From positions 147,422 to 211,421 of the forward strand of contig JAYRYZ010000003.1 of NCBI GenBank assembly GCA_041916775.1: 64,000 nucleotides of DNA, in the 5' to 3' direction. The notes under the pieces were generated by a model, which had not been told where the DNA came from, did no database searches, and was given only the letters and a program-made list of their open reading frames with translations. This document shows, piece by piece, positions 42,450 to 50,542 of the stretch (position 1 is the stretch's first letter; the number at the start of each line of letters is the position of its first letter). The position numbers and the translations under genes are program-made. The DNA is from UBA2357 sp041916775 (lineage in GTDB: Bacteria > Pseudomonadota > Gammaproteobacteria > Burkholderiales > Rhodocyclaceae).

Positions 42450-43970
42450 ATGAACCACTGGATCATCCTCCCCATCCTGTTGCCGGCGATCATTGCGCCG
42501 CTGGTGGCGCTGACCATGCGCTACGACGTCGTGCTCGCGCGCGTGTTCTCGTTCGCCTCTGTTGCCGGGTTGCTCGCCTTCGCCTTGATCCTGATCGTCG
42601 CCGCGACCGACGGACGGATCGAGCACTACGCCCTGGGCGACTGGGCGGCGCCCTTCGGTATCGTGCTGGTGCTCGACCGCCTCTCCGCGCTGATGTTGCT
42701 CCTGACCGCGCTGCTCGCGTTCATGGTGCTGCTCTATGCCGTGAATGGCTGGGACAGGCGGGGGCGGCATTTTCATTCGCTGTTCCAGTTCCAGCTGATG
42801 GGGATCAACGGTGCTTTCCTCACCGGCGACTTCTTCAACCTGTTCGTGTTCTTCGAGGTATTGCTGATCGCATCCTATGGCCTCATGGTGCATGGTGGCG
42901 GTGAGGCACGGGTGCGGGCCGGGGTGCAGTACGTCGCCGTCAACCTGGTGGGTTCGTCGCTGTTCCTGATCGCGGTCGGCCTGATCTACAGCGTCACCGG
43001 CACGCTCAATATGGCGGATCTCGCGGTGAAGGTCGCGGCAGCCCCCCCCGACGACGTCGCGCTGCTGAAGACGGGGGCGCTGCTGCTGCTGTTGGTGTTC
43101 TCGATCAAGGCGGCGCTGGTGCCGGTGCAGTTCTGGTTGCCGGCCACGTACGCCTTTGCGCCCGGGCCGGTGGCGGCCCTGTTCGCGGTGCTGACCAAGG
43201 TGGGCGCCTACGCGATCATCCGGCTCTACACGCTTGCGTTCGGCGATGCGGCGGGCAGCCTCGCGTGGATGATGGCACCGTGGTTGATGCCGGCGGCAAT
43301 GGTGACCCTGGCGCTGGGCATGCTGGGCGTGCTTGCGGCGCGGACCATGGGCCAGATGGCGAGCTTTGCGGTGATCGGCTCGATGGGTACGCTATTGCTT
43401 GGGGTTTCGCTGTTCAACACGACGGCCATGTCGGCGTCACTGTATTACCTGCTGCACTCCACGTTCGCGGCGGCGGCAATGTTCCTGATCGTCGACCTCG
43501 TTTCGGAACGACGCCCCGGCCACGGGGACGCGATCTCGGTGGCGCCTGGGTTCGCCAACGCCGGCCTGCTTGCGTCGCTGTACTTTCTTGCCGCCATCGG
43601 CATGAGCGGTATGCCGCCACTGTCCGGGTTCATCGGCAAGTTGCTGATCCTCGACAGTGCGCGTGGCAACGCATATGTCGTCGCGGTGTGGGGTTTGATC
43701 CTCGTGACCTCGTTGCTGGCAATCATCGGTTTTGCGCGCGCCGGCAGCACGCTGTTCTGGAAGTCGCGCGCCCAGCCGGGCTGCCTGAAGGGCGGCCGGC
43801 GCGCACCGATCGGGCTCGCGGCTGTGGCGGTCGGCCTGCCCTTGCTGGCGATGGGCCTGATGACGGTGTTCGCCGGTTCCGTGCATGCCTACCTGGATGC
43901 GACTGCGTGGCAACTCTTGAATCCGGCAGGCTATGTGGAAACGGTGCTGGGCCGCACCTGGGAGCGATGA
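42450..43970 (+). CDS. mrpD: Mrp/Mnh antiporter subunit D
   Basis: This 506-residue NuoN/NuoM-like antiporter subunit has about 14 hydrophobic helices. KAALVPVQFWLPATYAFAPGPVAALFAVLTKVGAYA carries the lysines expected for the ion channel. It begins 4 bases after subunit C. An in-frame ATG at 42402 would overlap subunit C and is not family-like. Confidence 0.93.
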   Translation: MNHWIILPILLPAIIAPLVALTMRYDVVLARVFSFASVAGLLAFALILIVAATDGRIEHYALGDWAAPFGIVLVLDRLSALMLLLTALLAFMVLLYAVNGWDRRGRHFHSLFQFQLMGINGAFLTGDFFNLFVFFEVLLIASYGLMVHGGGEARVRAGVQYVAVNLVGSSLFLIAVGLIYSVTGTLNMADLAVKVAAAPPDDVALLKTGALLLLLVFSIKAALVPVQFWLPATYAFAPGPVAALFAVLTKVGAYAIIRLYTLAFGDAAGSLAWMMAPWLMPAAMVTLALGMLGVLAARTMGQMASFAVIGSMGTLLLGVSLFNTTAMSASLYYLLHSTFAAAAMFLIVDLVSERRPGHGDAISVAPGFANAGLLASLYFLAAIGMSGMPPLSGFIGKLLILDSARGNAYVVAVWGLILVTSLLAIIGFARAGSTLFWKSRAQPGCLKGGRRAPIGLAAVAVGLPLLAMGLMTVFAGSVHAYLDATAWQLLNPAGYVETVLGRTWER

Positions 43971-43971
43971 G

Positions 43972-44490
43972 ATGGCGCACGAAAAGGACAGTCGCAGCTT
44001 TTCCGAGCGCTGGATACCGCATCCGCTGTTGTCCGTGGTGCTGGTCGTGGTGTGGATGCTGCTGCAGAACGATTTCTCGATGGGGGCGCTGGTGCTCGGT
44101 AGTCTGCTCGGCATCGCCATTCCCATTGCCACCAGCGGCTTCTGGCCGGCGCGGCCGCCGGTACGCGCCTATGGCCGCGCCATCGGCTTCACCTTGCTGG
44201 TGATGTACGATGTGCTGGTGGCGAACGTGGCGGTGGCGCGCCTCGTGCTGTTCCGCGCGTCCGACAGGCTGCGTCCTTGCTGGATCTCCGTGCCGCTGGA
44301 GCTCAAGTCGCCGGAGGCGATCAGCCTCCTCGCCGGCACGATCACGATGACGCCGGGCACGGTGAGCTGCGACCTGTCTGCGGACGGCCGCTCCCTGCTC
44401 GTTCATTGCCTGGACGCGCCCGATCCGGAAGCGATCGTGCGCGACATCAAGACGCGCTACGAGGCACGGCTGAGGAGGATCTTTCCATGA
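43972..44490 (+). CDS. mrpE: Mrp/Mnh antiporter subunit E
   Basis: This 172-residue protein has a membrane N-terminal half (PLLSVVLVVVWMLLQNDFSMG) and a soluble C-terminal half (AGTITMTPGTVSCDLSADGRSLLVHCLD). This is the MnhE pattern. The ATG follows the subunit D stop by one base. The stop is overlapped by subunit F. Confidence 0.92.
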   Translation: MAHEKDSRSFSERWIPHPLLSVVLVVVWMLLQNDFSMGALVLGSLLGIAIPIATSGFWPARPPVRAYGRAIGFTLLVMYDVLVANVAVARLVLFRASDRLRPCWISVPLELKSPEAISLLAGTITMTPGTVSCDLSADGRSLLVHCLDAPDPEAIVRDIKTRYEARLRRIFP

Positions 44491-44756
44491 TTACGTATGC
44501 CCTCGGCTTCGGCTATTTCGCGGTGGCGCTCGCGCTGCTGTTCAATCTCTGGCGCACCTACCAGGGACCCACGGTGATGGACCGGATGCTCGCGATCGAC
44601 ACGCTGGTGATCAACATCATCATCATGCTGACGCTGTTCGGCATCGACGAGGGGGTGACGATCTACTTCGAGGTGTCGCTGCTGTTCGCGATGCTCGGCT
44701 TCATCTCCACCGTGGCTTACTGCCGCTTCATCCTGCGTGGCGACGTCATCGAATGA
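44487..44756 (+). CDS. mrpF: Mrp/Mnh antiporter subunit F
   Basis: This 89-residue protein with three hydrophobic helices includes YQGPTVMDRMLAIDTLVINIIIML, where the conserved Asp residues of MnhF lie. It overlaps subunit E by 4 bases and GAGGAG stands ahead of the ATG. Confidence 0.92.
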   Translation: MITYALGFGYFAVALALLFNLWRTYQGPTVMDRMLAIDTLVINIIIMLTLFGIDEGVTIYFEVSLLFAMLGFISTVAYCRFILRGDVIE

Positions 44757-44804
44757 ACCCGCACGCACCCCGCGATGTTCCCGCAACCGTCCGAGTCCGA
44801 AAAG

Positions 44805-45209
44805 ATGCACTTCGTCATTGAACTCCTCGTCGCCAGCCTGATCGTGCTCGGCAGCGTGTTCACGCTGGTCGGTTCCTTCGGTCTGGTGAAGCTTCCCGAT
44901 CTGATGACCCGCCTCCATGCGCCCACCAAGGCCACCACGCTTGGCGTGGGAGGTGTGCTCGCCGCCTCCATGGTGTATTTTGCCGGCTTCGAGGGGGTGC
45001 TCTCGATTCACGAGGTGCTGATCAGCGTGTTCCTGTTTCTGACGGCGCCCGTGACCGCGCAGTTCATTGCCAAGGCTTACCTGCACCGCCACCCCGACAA
45101 GGAGGGCGGGCTACCGAAGCCTGAGAGTGGGCGCGGTTGGAGCACCTACGACGCCCCGCCCGACGCTTCGGGCCCGACAGAGCAGGTGCCGGACAAGACC
45201 GGCAACTGA
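44805..45209 (+). CDS. mrpG: Mrp/Mnh antiporter subunit G
   Basis: This 134-residue protein has three hydrophobic helices. GSFGLVKLPDLMTRLHAPTKATTLGVGG is the family hallmark. The ATG at 44805 was preferred since the family begins just before the first helix; an in-frame ATG at 44775 adds ten residues. The polar C-tail (about 40 residues) is longer than usual. It closes the antiporter operon. Confidence 0.9.
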   Translation: MHFVIELLVASLIVLGSVFTLVGSFGLVKLPDLMTRLHAPTKATTLGVGGVLAASMVYFAGFEGVLSIHEVLISVFLFLTAPVTAQFIAKAYLHRHPDKEGGLPKPESGRGWSTYDAPPDASGPTEQVPDKTGN

Positions 45210-45225
45210 CACCCGGAAACACCGC

Positions 45226-46854
45226 ATGAGCAAACCACCGCAGGACGACGCCGACAACACGGGCGTCGATACTTCGCGCAAGACCGATGACAGCAGCGCG
45301 GATGGCGGCGATCACCGTGACCGCACTGCGTCCGCGCGCAGAACCTCCACGCTCGGCCTCAGCAAGCCGCGCAACGAGGAAGCCGACGCAGCACGCGAAC
45401 GGCAGGGCCTGCGTGCCCGCTTCAAGCCGGGTGGCCTCAAGCCGCCGCGCCCCGGCAGCGCGCCGCCGACGGGCGGCGCGTCGCGCCCGCGCAGTGAGGA
45501 TGAGCAGCCGCAACCGCGTTCGTCCCAGCCCCGGGCAGCGCAAGCCCGCTCCGGGCAAAAACCCGCGCGCCGGGATGACGGCGCATCCCGGGGGGAGCAC
45601 GCATCTTCGGGCAAGCCAGCCGCCGCGAAGCGGTCCGCCGTGTCTGACAGGCAAGCAGGGCAGGGCGAACGCCCGCGTCCTCCGCGTCCGTCGCTGCCGT
45701 CCTCCTCAAGCGGTGACCGCCCGGCGCGCGACCCGCGTCCGAGCCGCCGCTCCACGGCCGACGACGATTCCCCGTGGGCTGCGCGTAGCGCGCCGCGGCG
45801 CGACAACAGCGGCGAGCACAAGGGAGGCGAATACAAAGGGGGCGAGCGCAAGGGCAGTGAGCGCAAGGGTGGGGCCGACACGTCGCAGTCACCTTGGGCG
45901 GGACGCGCTCGCGAGACACCGCCGCACCGTGCCGAAGCGCGCGACCGGTCCGCCGCGGCGCCGGCTTCACCCTGGTCGTCCTTACCGCCAGCACCGTCGA
46001 GGCCGGCGCGCGACGCGGTCCCGACCGCACGCAGCAACGACAGCGAGGGCGTGCGCCTCTCCAAGATCATGGCCGAGCGCGGCCTGTGCTCACGGAGGGA
46101 AGCCGATGGTTTCATCGAGCGCGGCTGGGTGCTGGTGGAAGGCAAGCGCGTCAGCGAACTGGGGATGCGCATCGACCCGGATGCGCGGGTCGAGCTTGCG
46201 CCGGAGGCCCTGGTACGCCAGGCGACGCAGGTCACCATCCTGCTCAACAAGCCGATCGGCTATGTCTCTGCGCAGCCGGAGGACGATCACCCGCCCGCGG
46301 TGTCGCTGATCGGGGCGGGCAACCAGTTCGACCGCGACACCGCGCAACGCTTTCACCCGTCGCACCTGCATGGGCTGGCCCCGGCCGGCCGGCTGGACAT
46401 CGACTCCACCGGGCTTCTGGTGCTGACGCAGAACGGGCGCATTGCCCGCCAGCTGATCGGTGAGGATTCCAAGGTCGAGAAGGAGTACTTGGTACGGGTG
46501 GAGGGCACGCTGGTGACGGACGGGCTCGCCTTGCTGAACCACGGTCTGGAACTCGACGGACGCAAGCTGCGCCCCGCCGAGGTCGAGTGGCTCAACGACG
46601 ATCAACTGCGCTTCGTGTTGCGCGAAGGACGCAAGCGCCAGATCCGGCGCATGTGTGAGTTGGTGGGCCTGAAGGTGGTGGGTCTGAAGCGCGTGCGTAT
46701 CGGGCAGGTGCGCCTCGGCGACCTGCCCCTGGGCGAGTGGCGTTACCTGCGGCCGGAAGAGCGCTTCGGAGCAGCGCTCAGCGCGTTGTCGCAGCCGCCG
46801 ACGCAGCCGCGACGCGCACCCCGTCTTCGGGGTCGAGCCCGCTCACCGGAGTGA
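45226..46854 (+). CDS. rluF: RluF-like 23S rRNA pseudouridine synthase with long disordered N-terminus
   Basis: This 542-residue protein has a first ~270 residues that are low-complexity (Arg, Ser, Pro, Gly, Asp) and likely disordered. An S4 RNA-binding domain follows (VRLSKIMAERGLCSRREADGFI) and then the pseudouridine synthase domain. Catalytic Asp is in GRLDIDSTGLL; other landmarks are LNKPIGYVS, KVEKEYLVRVEG, GRKRQIRRMCELVGL and IPLGEWR-like DLPLGEWRYL. The order best fits RluF; RluB is possible. A 4 x 15-base repeat lies in the tail. Its end overlaps a convergent Cys-rich gene. Confidence 0.87.
   Translation: MSKPPQDDADNTGVDTSRKTDDSSADGGDHRDRTASARRTSTLGLSKPRNEEADAARERQGLRARFKPGGLKPPRPGSAPPTGGASRPRSEDEQPQPRSSQPRAAQARSGQKPARRDDGASRGEHASSGKPAAAKRSAVSDRQAGQGERPRPPRPSLPSSSSGDRPARDPRPSRRSTADDDSPWAARSAPRRDNSGEHKGGEYKGGERKGSERKGGADTSQSPWAGRARETPPHRAEARDRSAAAPASPWSSLPPAPSRPARDAVPTARSNDSEGVRLSKIMAERGLCSRREADGFIERGWVLVEGKRVSELGMRIDPDARVELAPEALVRQATQVTILLNKPIGYVSAQPEDDHPPAVSLIGAGNQFDRDTAQRFHPSHLHGLAPAGRLDIDSTGLLVLTQNGRIARQLIGEDSKVEKEYLVRVEGTLVTDGLALLNHGLELDGRKLRPAEVEWLNDDQLRFVLREGRKRQIRRMCELVGLKVVGLKRVRIGQVRLGDLPLGEWRYLRPEERFGAALSALSQPPTQPRRAPRLRGRARSPE
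45811..45870 (+). repeat. Four tandem 15-base units inside the rluF-like gene
   Basis: Units 45811-45825, 45826-45840, 45841-45855 and 45856-45870 share the form GGCGA[G/A][C/T][A/G]CAA[G/A]GG. They encode GEHKG, GEYKG, GERKG and SERKG. The repeats are in frame and sit in the disordered tail, so length changes there would probably be tolerated. Confidence 0.85.
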
Positions 46855-46987
46855 AGCAACCATCCAGCGGGCACTCCCGGCCAGGCGGGCAGTGATGCTC
46901 GCGCGCGCACTCCGCCTGGGTTTCATCCAGCAGGACCATTTCCTTGACGGCCTCGCATCGGCCGATCGGCGCATCGAAGAAGCTCAT
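46778..46987 (-). CDS. Small Cys-rich protein, hypothetical
   Basis: This 69-residue soluble protein (MSFFDAPIGRCEAVKEMVLL...) has a Cys cluster: CAREHHCPPGRECPLDGC, with spacing C-x5-C-x5-C-x4-C, plus one Cys near residue 10. The cluster could hold zinc or an Fe-S centre. GGGAG lies 7 bases before the ATG at 46987. It is convergent with the rluF-like gene and overlaps it by 77 bases. No family is recognised. The overlap and small size lower confidence. Confidence 0.6.
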   Translation of the reverse strand: MSFFDAPIGRCEAVKEMVLLDETQAECAREHHCPPGRECPLDGCFTPVSGLDPEDGVRVAAASAAATTR

Positions 46988-47155
46988 GATCGTCTCCCGC
47001 ATTGCAGAAACATGAAAAGCATTTGACCGGTGACGATCTCAGTCTAGACCGCGATTCCGGCAGGTGCCGGCCGCTGTGCGCGGATGTTGACCTGGATCAA
47101 TCAAAGTCCGTCGGCTGGTCGCGATCTGGTTTGTGGGGTAGGCAGGGTGGCGTGA

Positions 47156-47365
47156 TCAGCGCCGGAGCGGATGCAGCGGTTTCTCGCAGCGGATGTCGCG
47201 GTAAGGCCCGGGACCCTTGCGCCAGCCGGGGCCGGGCGAGGTCTGGGCGCAGTGGCGCTGGCCGTCGATGAGGCTGATCCACCAGTACCAGGGGGCCGGC
47301 TCCGCCTGCGAGGGCGTGCTCAGCAGCAGCGCCAACAGCAGGCTCCAGCGCGTCGTTGCAGTCAT
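47156..47365 (-). CDS. Small exported protein at the end of the MacAB-type operon
   Basis: This 69-residue protein has a clear signal peptide (RWSLLLALLLSTPSQA, cleavage near residue 21). The mature part is about 48 residues and has two Cys (near residues 39 and 60) and several Trp (APWYWWISLIDGQRHC, PGPGWRKGPG). The start lies 6 bases after the permease stop, so it belongs to the operon. I do not recognise it. Two cysteines in the periplasm may form a disulfide. Confidence 0.6.
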   Translation of the reverse strand: MTATTRWSLLLALLLSTPSQAEPAPWYWWISLIDGQRHCAQTSPGPGWRKGPGPYRDIRCEKPLHPLRR

Positions 47366-47371
47366 CGTCCC

Positions 47372-48571
47372 TTACTCCGTGCGCAATGCGGTCACCGGGT
47401 TGAGGCCGGCGGCGCGGCGTGCGGGCAGCACGCCCGCGGCGAGGCCGATGCATACCGCGACGAGCTCCGCGCCCAGCACGAACTGCCAGGGCGTGCTCAC
47501 CGGCAGCGCCGGCACCGTCAGTGCGAGGATGCCCGCAAGAACGCCGCCGAGCAACAGCCCGGCGAGCCCGCCCAGCGCCGCGAGCGCCACCGCTTCACCC
47601 AGGAAGAGCCCGAGTATCGTCCTGCGCCGCGCGCCCAGTGCCACCAGCAGGCCGATCTCGTTGGTGCGTTCGGACACCGCGATGGTCATGATCGTCACGA
47701 TGCCCACGCCGCCCACCAGCAGCGAGATCCCGCCCAGCGCGCCCACCGCCGCGGTGAGTATGGCGAGGATGTTGGAGAGGCTGGCGAGCATGTCCGCCTG
47801 GGTCGTGAGGGTGAAGTCCTCGCGGCCGTGGCGGCTGATCATGCGTGTGCGTACCGACTCCGCGACCGCGGCGGGCGAGGCGCCTTCGCGATAGGCGACG
47901 TTGATCTCCATCAGGCCGGTGCGATTGAAGAGCGCCAGTGCGCGCGCCGTCGGGATGTAGGCGCTGTCGTCGAGGTCGATGCCGAGAAACTGGCCCTTGG
48001 GCTCCATGACGCCGATCACGCGGAAGCGGTCGGCGCCGATCTGGACGCGTCGGCCGAGCGGGTTCTCATTGTCGAACAGGGCTCTCTTCAGTGTGGCGCC
48101 GAGCACCACGAAGGCCCGCGCGCTGGCTGCGTCGTCGGGCGGCAGGAAGCGCCCGGTCTGCACCCGCATCGAGAACACCGACTGCATCTCCGCGCCCACT
48201 CCGAGCGCAAAGGTGCGGCGCAGGCGGCCGTTGGCCCGGACCTCGGTGTTGCCGGAGACGGCCGGCGTCACCGCGATGACGTCCGGCAGGCGGGTGAGGG
48301 CGGCCGCGTCCTCGAGCGTCAGCTCGCGGTGGGTGGACGGCAGACCGGGTGGGCCGCCGCGCGCCCCCAGGCGGCCCGGCGTGAGCTGGATGATGTTGGT
48401 GCCGAACTGGGTGAACTCCTTCAGCACGAACTGGTGCAAGCCCTCGCCGATGGAGGTGAGCAGGATCACCGACGCGATGCCGACTGCAATGCCGAGCAGC
48501 GTCAGGAAACTGCGCATGCGCTGGGCGATGAGCGCGCGCAGCGACAGCTGGATGAAGTCCTGCCAGCGCAT
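47372..48571 (-). CDS. MacB-type ABC transporter permease 2 (FtsX/MacB_PCD)
   Basis: This 399-residue protein has the MacB membrane topology: TM1 at about 20-42 (MRSFLTLLGIAVGIASVILLTSIGEGL), a periplasmic domain of about 220 residues, then three TM helices in the C-terminal part (IAILTAAVGALGGISLLVGGVGIVTIM and so on). ERTNEIGLLVALGARRRTILG and PARRAAGLNPVTALRTE are family hallmarks. It is separate from the ATPase here, while E. coli MacB fuses the two. It begins 6 bases after permease 1. Confidence 0.88.
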   Translation of the reverse strand: MRWQDFIQLSLRALIAQRMRSFLTLLGIAVGIASVILLTSIGEGLHQFVLKEFTQFGTNIIQLTPGRLGARGGPPGLPSTHRELTLEDAAALTRLPDVIAVTPAVSGNTEVRANGRLRRTFALGVGAEMQSVFSMRVQTGRFLPPDDAASARAFVVLGATLKRALFDNENPLGRRVQIGADRFRVIGVMEPKGQFLGIDLDDSAYIPTARALALFNRTGLMEINVAYREGASPAAVAESVRTRMISRHGREDFTLTTQADMLASLSNILAILTAAVGALGGISLLVGGVGIVTIMTIAVSERTNEIGLLVALGARRRTILGLFLGEAVALAALGGLAGLLLGGVLAGILALTVPALPVSTPWQFVLGAELVAVCIGLAAGVLPARRAAGLNPVTALRTE

Positions 48572-48577
48572 CGTCGC

Positions 48578-49786
48578 CTACCGCTTCGCGAGGGCCTGCA
48601 CCGGGTCGAGCGCGGCCGCGCGGCGCGCCGGCATCACCCCGAACAGCAGGCCGGTGGCGAGCGCGGTGCCGACGCCGGCGAGCACTGCCCAGTCCGGCGG
48701 CCAGGCCGGCAGCATCGGCAGCGCGAGGCGGATGCCCCAGGCGCCGAGATGGCCGATGCCGAAGCCGACTGCAGCCCCTGCGAGCGACAGCAGCGCCGCC
48801 TCGGCGAGGAAGGCACGGCGGATGTCGCGCGTGCTCGCACCTAGCGCCTTCAGGAGGCCGATCTCGCCGGTGCGTTGGGTGACGGCCACCAGCATCACGT
48901 TCATCACCAGCACGCCGGCCACCGCGAGGCTGATCGCGGCGATGCCGGCCACGCCCAGCGTGAGCGCCGCGAGAATGCGGTCGAAGGTGCCGAGGACCGC
49001 GTCCTGGGTGATCAGCGTCACGTCGAGTTCGCCATCACGGCGCGCCCGCAGGATGTCCTCGATCTGCGCTTGCGCGCCCGCGAGCGCTTCGCGGCTGCGC
49101 GCCTCCACCATGATGCGGAACAGGGTGTTGGTGTTGAACATCGCTTGCGCCGTCGCCACCGGCACGATCACCAGCTCGTCGGTGTTCATGCCCAGGCCCT
49201 GGCCCGAGGGACTCATCACCCCGATCACGCGCAGGCGGTTGTCGCCGACGCGGATGATGCGGCCCACCGCCGCTTCGTTGCCGAAGAGCTCGCGCCGCAC
49301 CACGTCGCCGATCACCGCCACCGACGCCGCGCGCGAGAAATCATCGTCCGGTAGGAATTGGCCCTGCGCAACCCGGTAGTTGCGGATCGCAAGGTAGTCC
49401 GCGCTGGTGCCGAGCACCAGCCCTTCGCGCAGCCGCCCGCCGAAGGCAACCTCCGAACTGCCCAGCACCAGCGGTGCCACCCGCTTCGCGAGCGCCGCGC
49501 GGCCCACCGCGGCGGCATCGCTCACGGTGAGATCGCGTGGCGTACCGGTGACGAAGCTCCCCGCATTGACGCCGCCGGTCTCGTTGCGTCCCGGCAGCAC
49601 TATGATGAGGTTCGCCCCCAGTGACGCGAACTGGCCAACCACATACTGGCGCGCGCCGTCGCCGAGCGCGGTGAGGACCACCACGGCGGCGACGCCGATC
49701 GCCATCGCGAGCGTCATCAGCGCGGTACGCAGCGGGTAGCCCGCAGCGGCGCGCAGCGCGAAGCGCAGGGTGTCGGCGCCGGTCAT
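48578..49786 (-). CDS. MacB-type ABC transporter permease 1
   Basis: This 402-residue paralogue of the next permease has TM1 near 20-40 (LRTALMTLAMAIGVAAVVVLTALGDGA). The periplasmic domain contains VMSPSGQGLGMNTDELVIVPVATAQAMFN, followed by C-terminal helices (IAAISLAVAGVLVMNVMLVAVTQRTGEIGLLKALGA, PARRAAALDPVQALAKR). It overlaps the ATPase stop by 4 bases. Two related permeases with one ATPase suggest a heterodimeric channel. Confidence 0.88.
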   Translation of the reverse strand: MTGADTLRFALRAAAGYPLRTALMTLAMAIGVAAVVVLTALGDGARQYVVGQFASLGANLIIVLPGRNETGGVNAGSFVTGTPRDLTVSDAAAVGRAALAKRVAPLVLGSSEVAFGGRLREGLVLGTSADYLAIRNYRVAQGQFLPDDDFSRAASVAVIGDVVRRELFGNEAAVGRIIRVGDNRLRVIGVMSPSGQGLGMNTDELVIVPVATAQAMFNTNTLFRIMVEARSREALAGAQAQIEDILRARRDGELDVTLITQDAVLGTFDRILAALTLGVAGIAAISLAVAGVLVMNVMLVAVTQRTGEIGLLKALGASTRDIRRAFLAEAALLSLAGAAVGFGIGHLGAWGIRLALPMLPAWPPDWAVLAGVGTALATGLLFGVMPARRAAALDPVQALAKR

Positions 49787-50523
49787 GGCGGTGTGGCGGC
49801 GACCGGTGCGGGTGCTGCAGGTGCGGCCGGCGTGACTGTTTCGCGTACACGCAGGTCCTGCTTCAGGGCACCGTCCTCCATCATCAGGCGCCGCCGTGCG
49901 CGGGCGCCCATGTCCGGGTCGTGGGTGACGACGATCAGGGTCGTGCCGCGCGCGTTGAGTGCCTCGAGCAGTTGCGTCACTTCTTCGCCGGTGTGGCGGT
50001 CGAGGTTGCCGGTGGGTTCGTCCGCGAGGATCAGCGCGGGCTGCATGATGGTGGCGCGCGCGATCGCGACACGCTGGCGTTGGCCGCCGGAAAGCTCGTC
50101 GGGGCGGTGGCTGGCGCGGCTGGCGAGGCCGAAGTCCGCAAGTGCGCGCTGCACCCGCGCGTTCCGTTCCGCCGTCGCCATCCCCGCAAGCATCAGCGGC
50201 AGCGCGATGTTCTCGGCCGCGGTGAGGCGCGGCACGAGGTGGAAGCTCTGGAAAACGAAGCCGATGCGGTTGCGCCGCACGGCGGCCTGTTCGTCGGGCG
50301 ACAGCGTCGTGACGTCGCGCCCCTCGAGCCGGTAGTGACCGCGGTCGGGTTGATCCAGCAGGCCGAGCAAGTTCAGCAGTGTGGACTTGCCGGAGCCCGA
50401 GGGCCCCATCACTGCGACGTACTCGCCGGCCTCGATGCACACGTCGATGTCTCGCAGCGCATGCACCACGCTGTCGCCCAACGTGAAGCTGCGCGAGATG
50501 CCGTTGAGTTCGATCTGTGCCAT
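49783..50523 (-). CDS. ABC transporter ATP-binding protein (MacB/LolD-type)
   Basis: This 246-residue ATPase has Walker A GPSGSGKST near residue 40, the Q-loop FVFQSFHLVPRLTAAENIALP, the signature LSGGQRQRVAIAR near 145, Walker B LILADEPTGNLD near 165, and the H-loop THD. The C-terminal Ala/Pro tail (PAAPAAPAPVAATPP) is likely disordered. It powers the two permeases in this operon. LolD and FtsE have similar cores, but neighbours point to MacB. Confidence 0.9.
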   Translation of the reverse strand: MAQIELNGISRSFTLGDSVVHALRDIDVCIEAGEYVAVMGPSGSGKSTLLNLLGLLDQPDRGHYRLEGRDVTTLSPDEQAAVRRNRIGFVFQSFHLVPRLTAAENIALPLMLAGMATAERNARVQRALADFGLASRASHRPDELSGGQRQRVAIARATIMQPALILADEPTGNLDRHTGEEVTQLLEALNARGTTLIVVTHDPDMGARARRRLMMEDGALKQDLRVRETVTPAAPAAPAPVAATPP

Positions 50524-50542
50524 CGCGCGCTATGCCGCCAAT

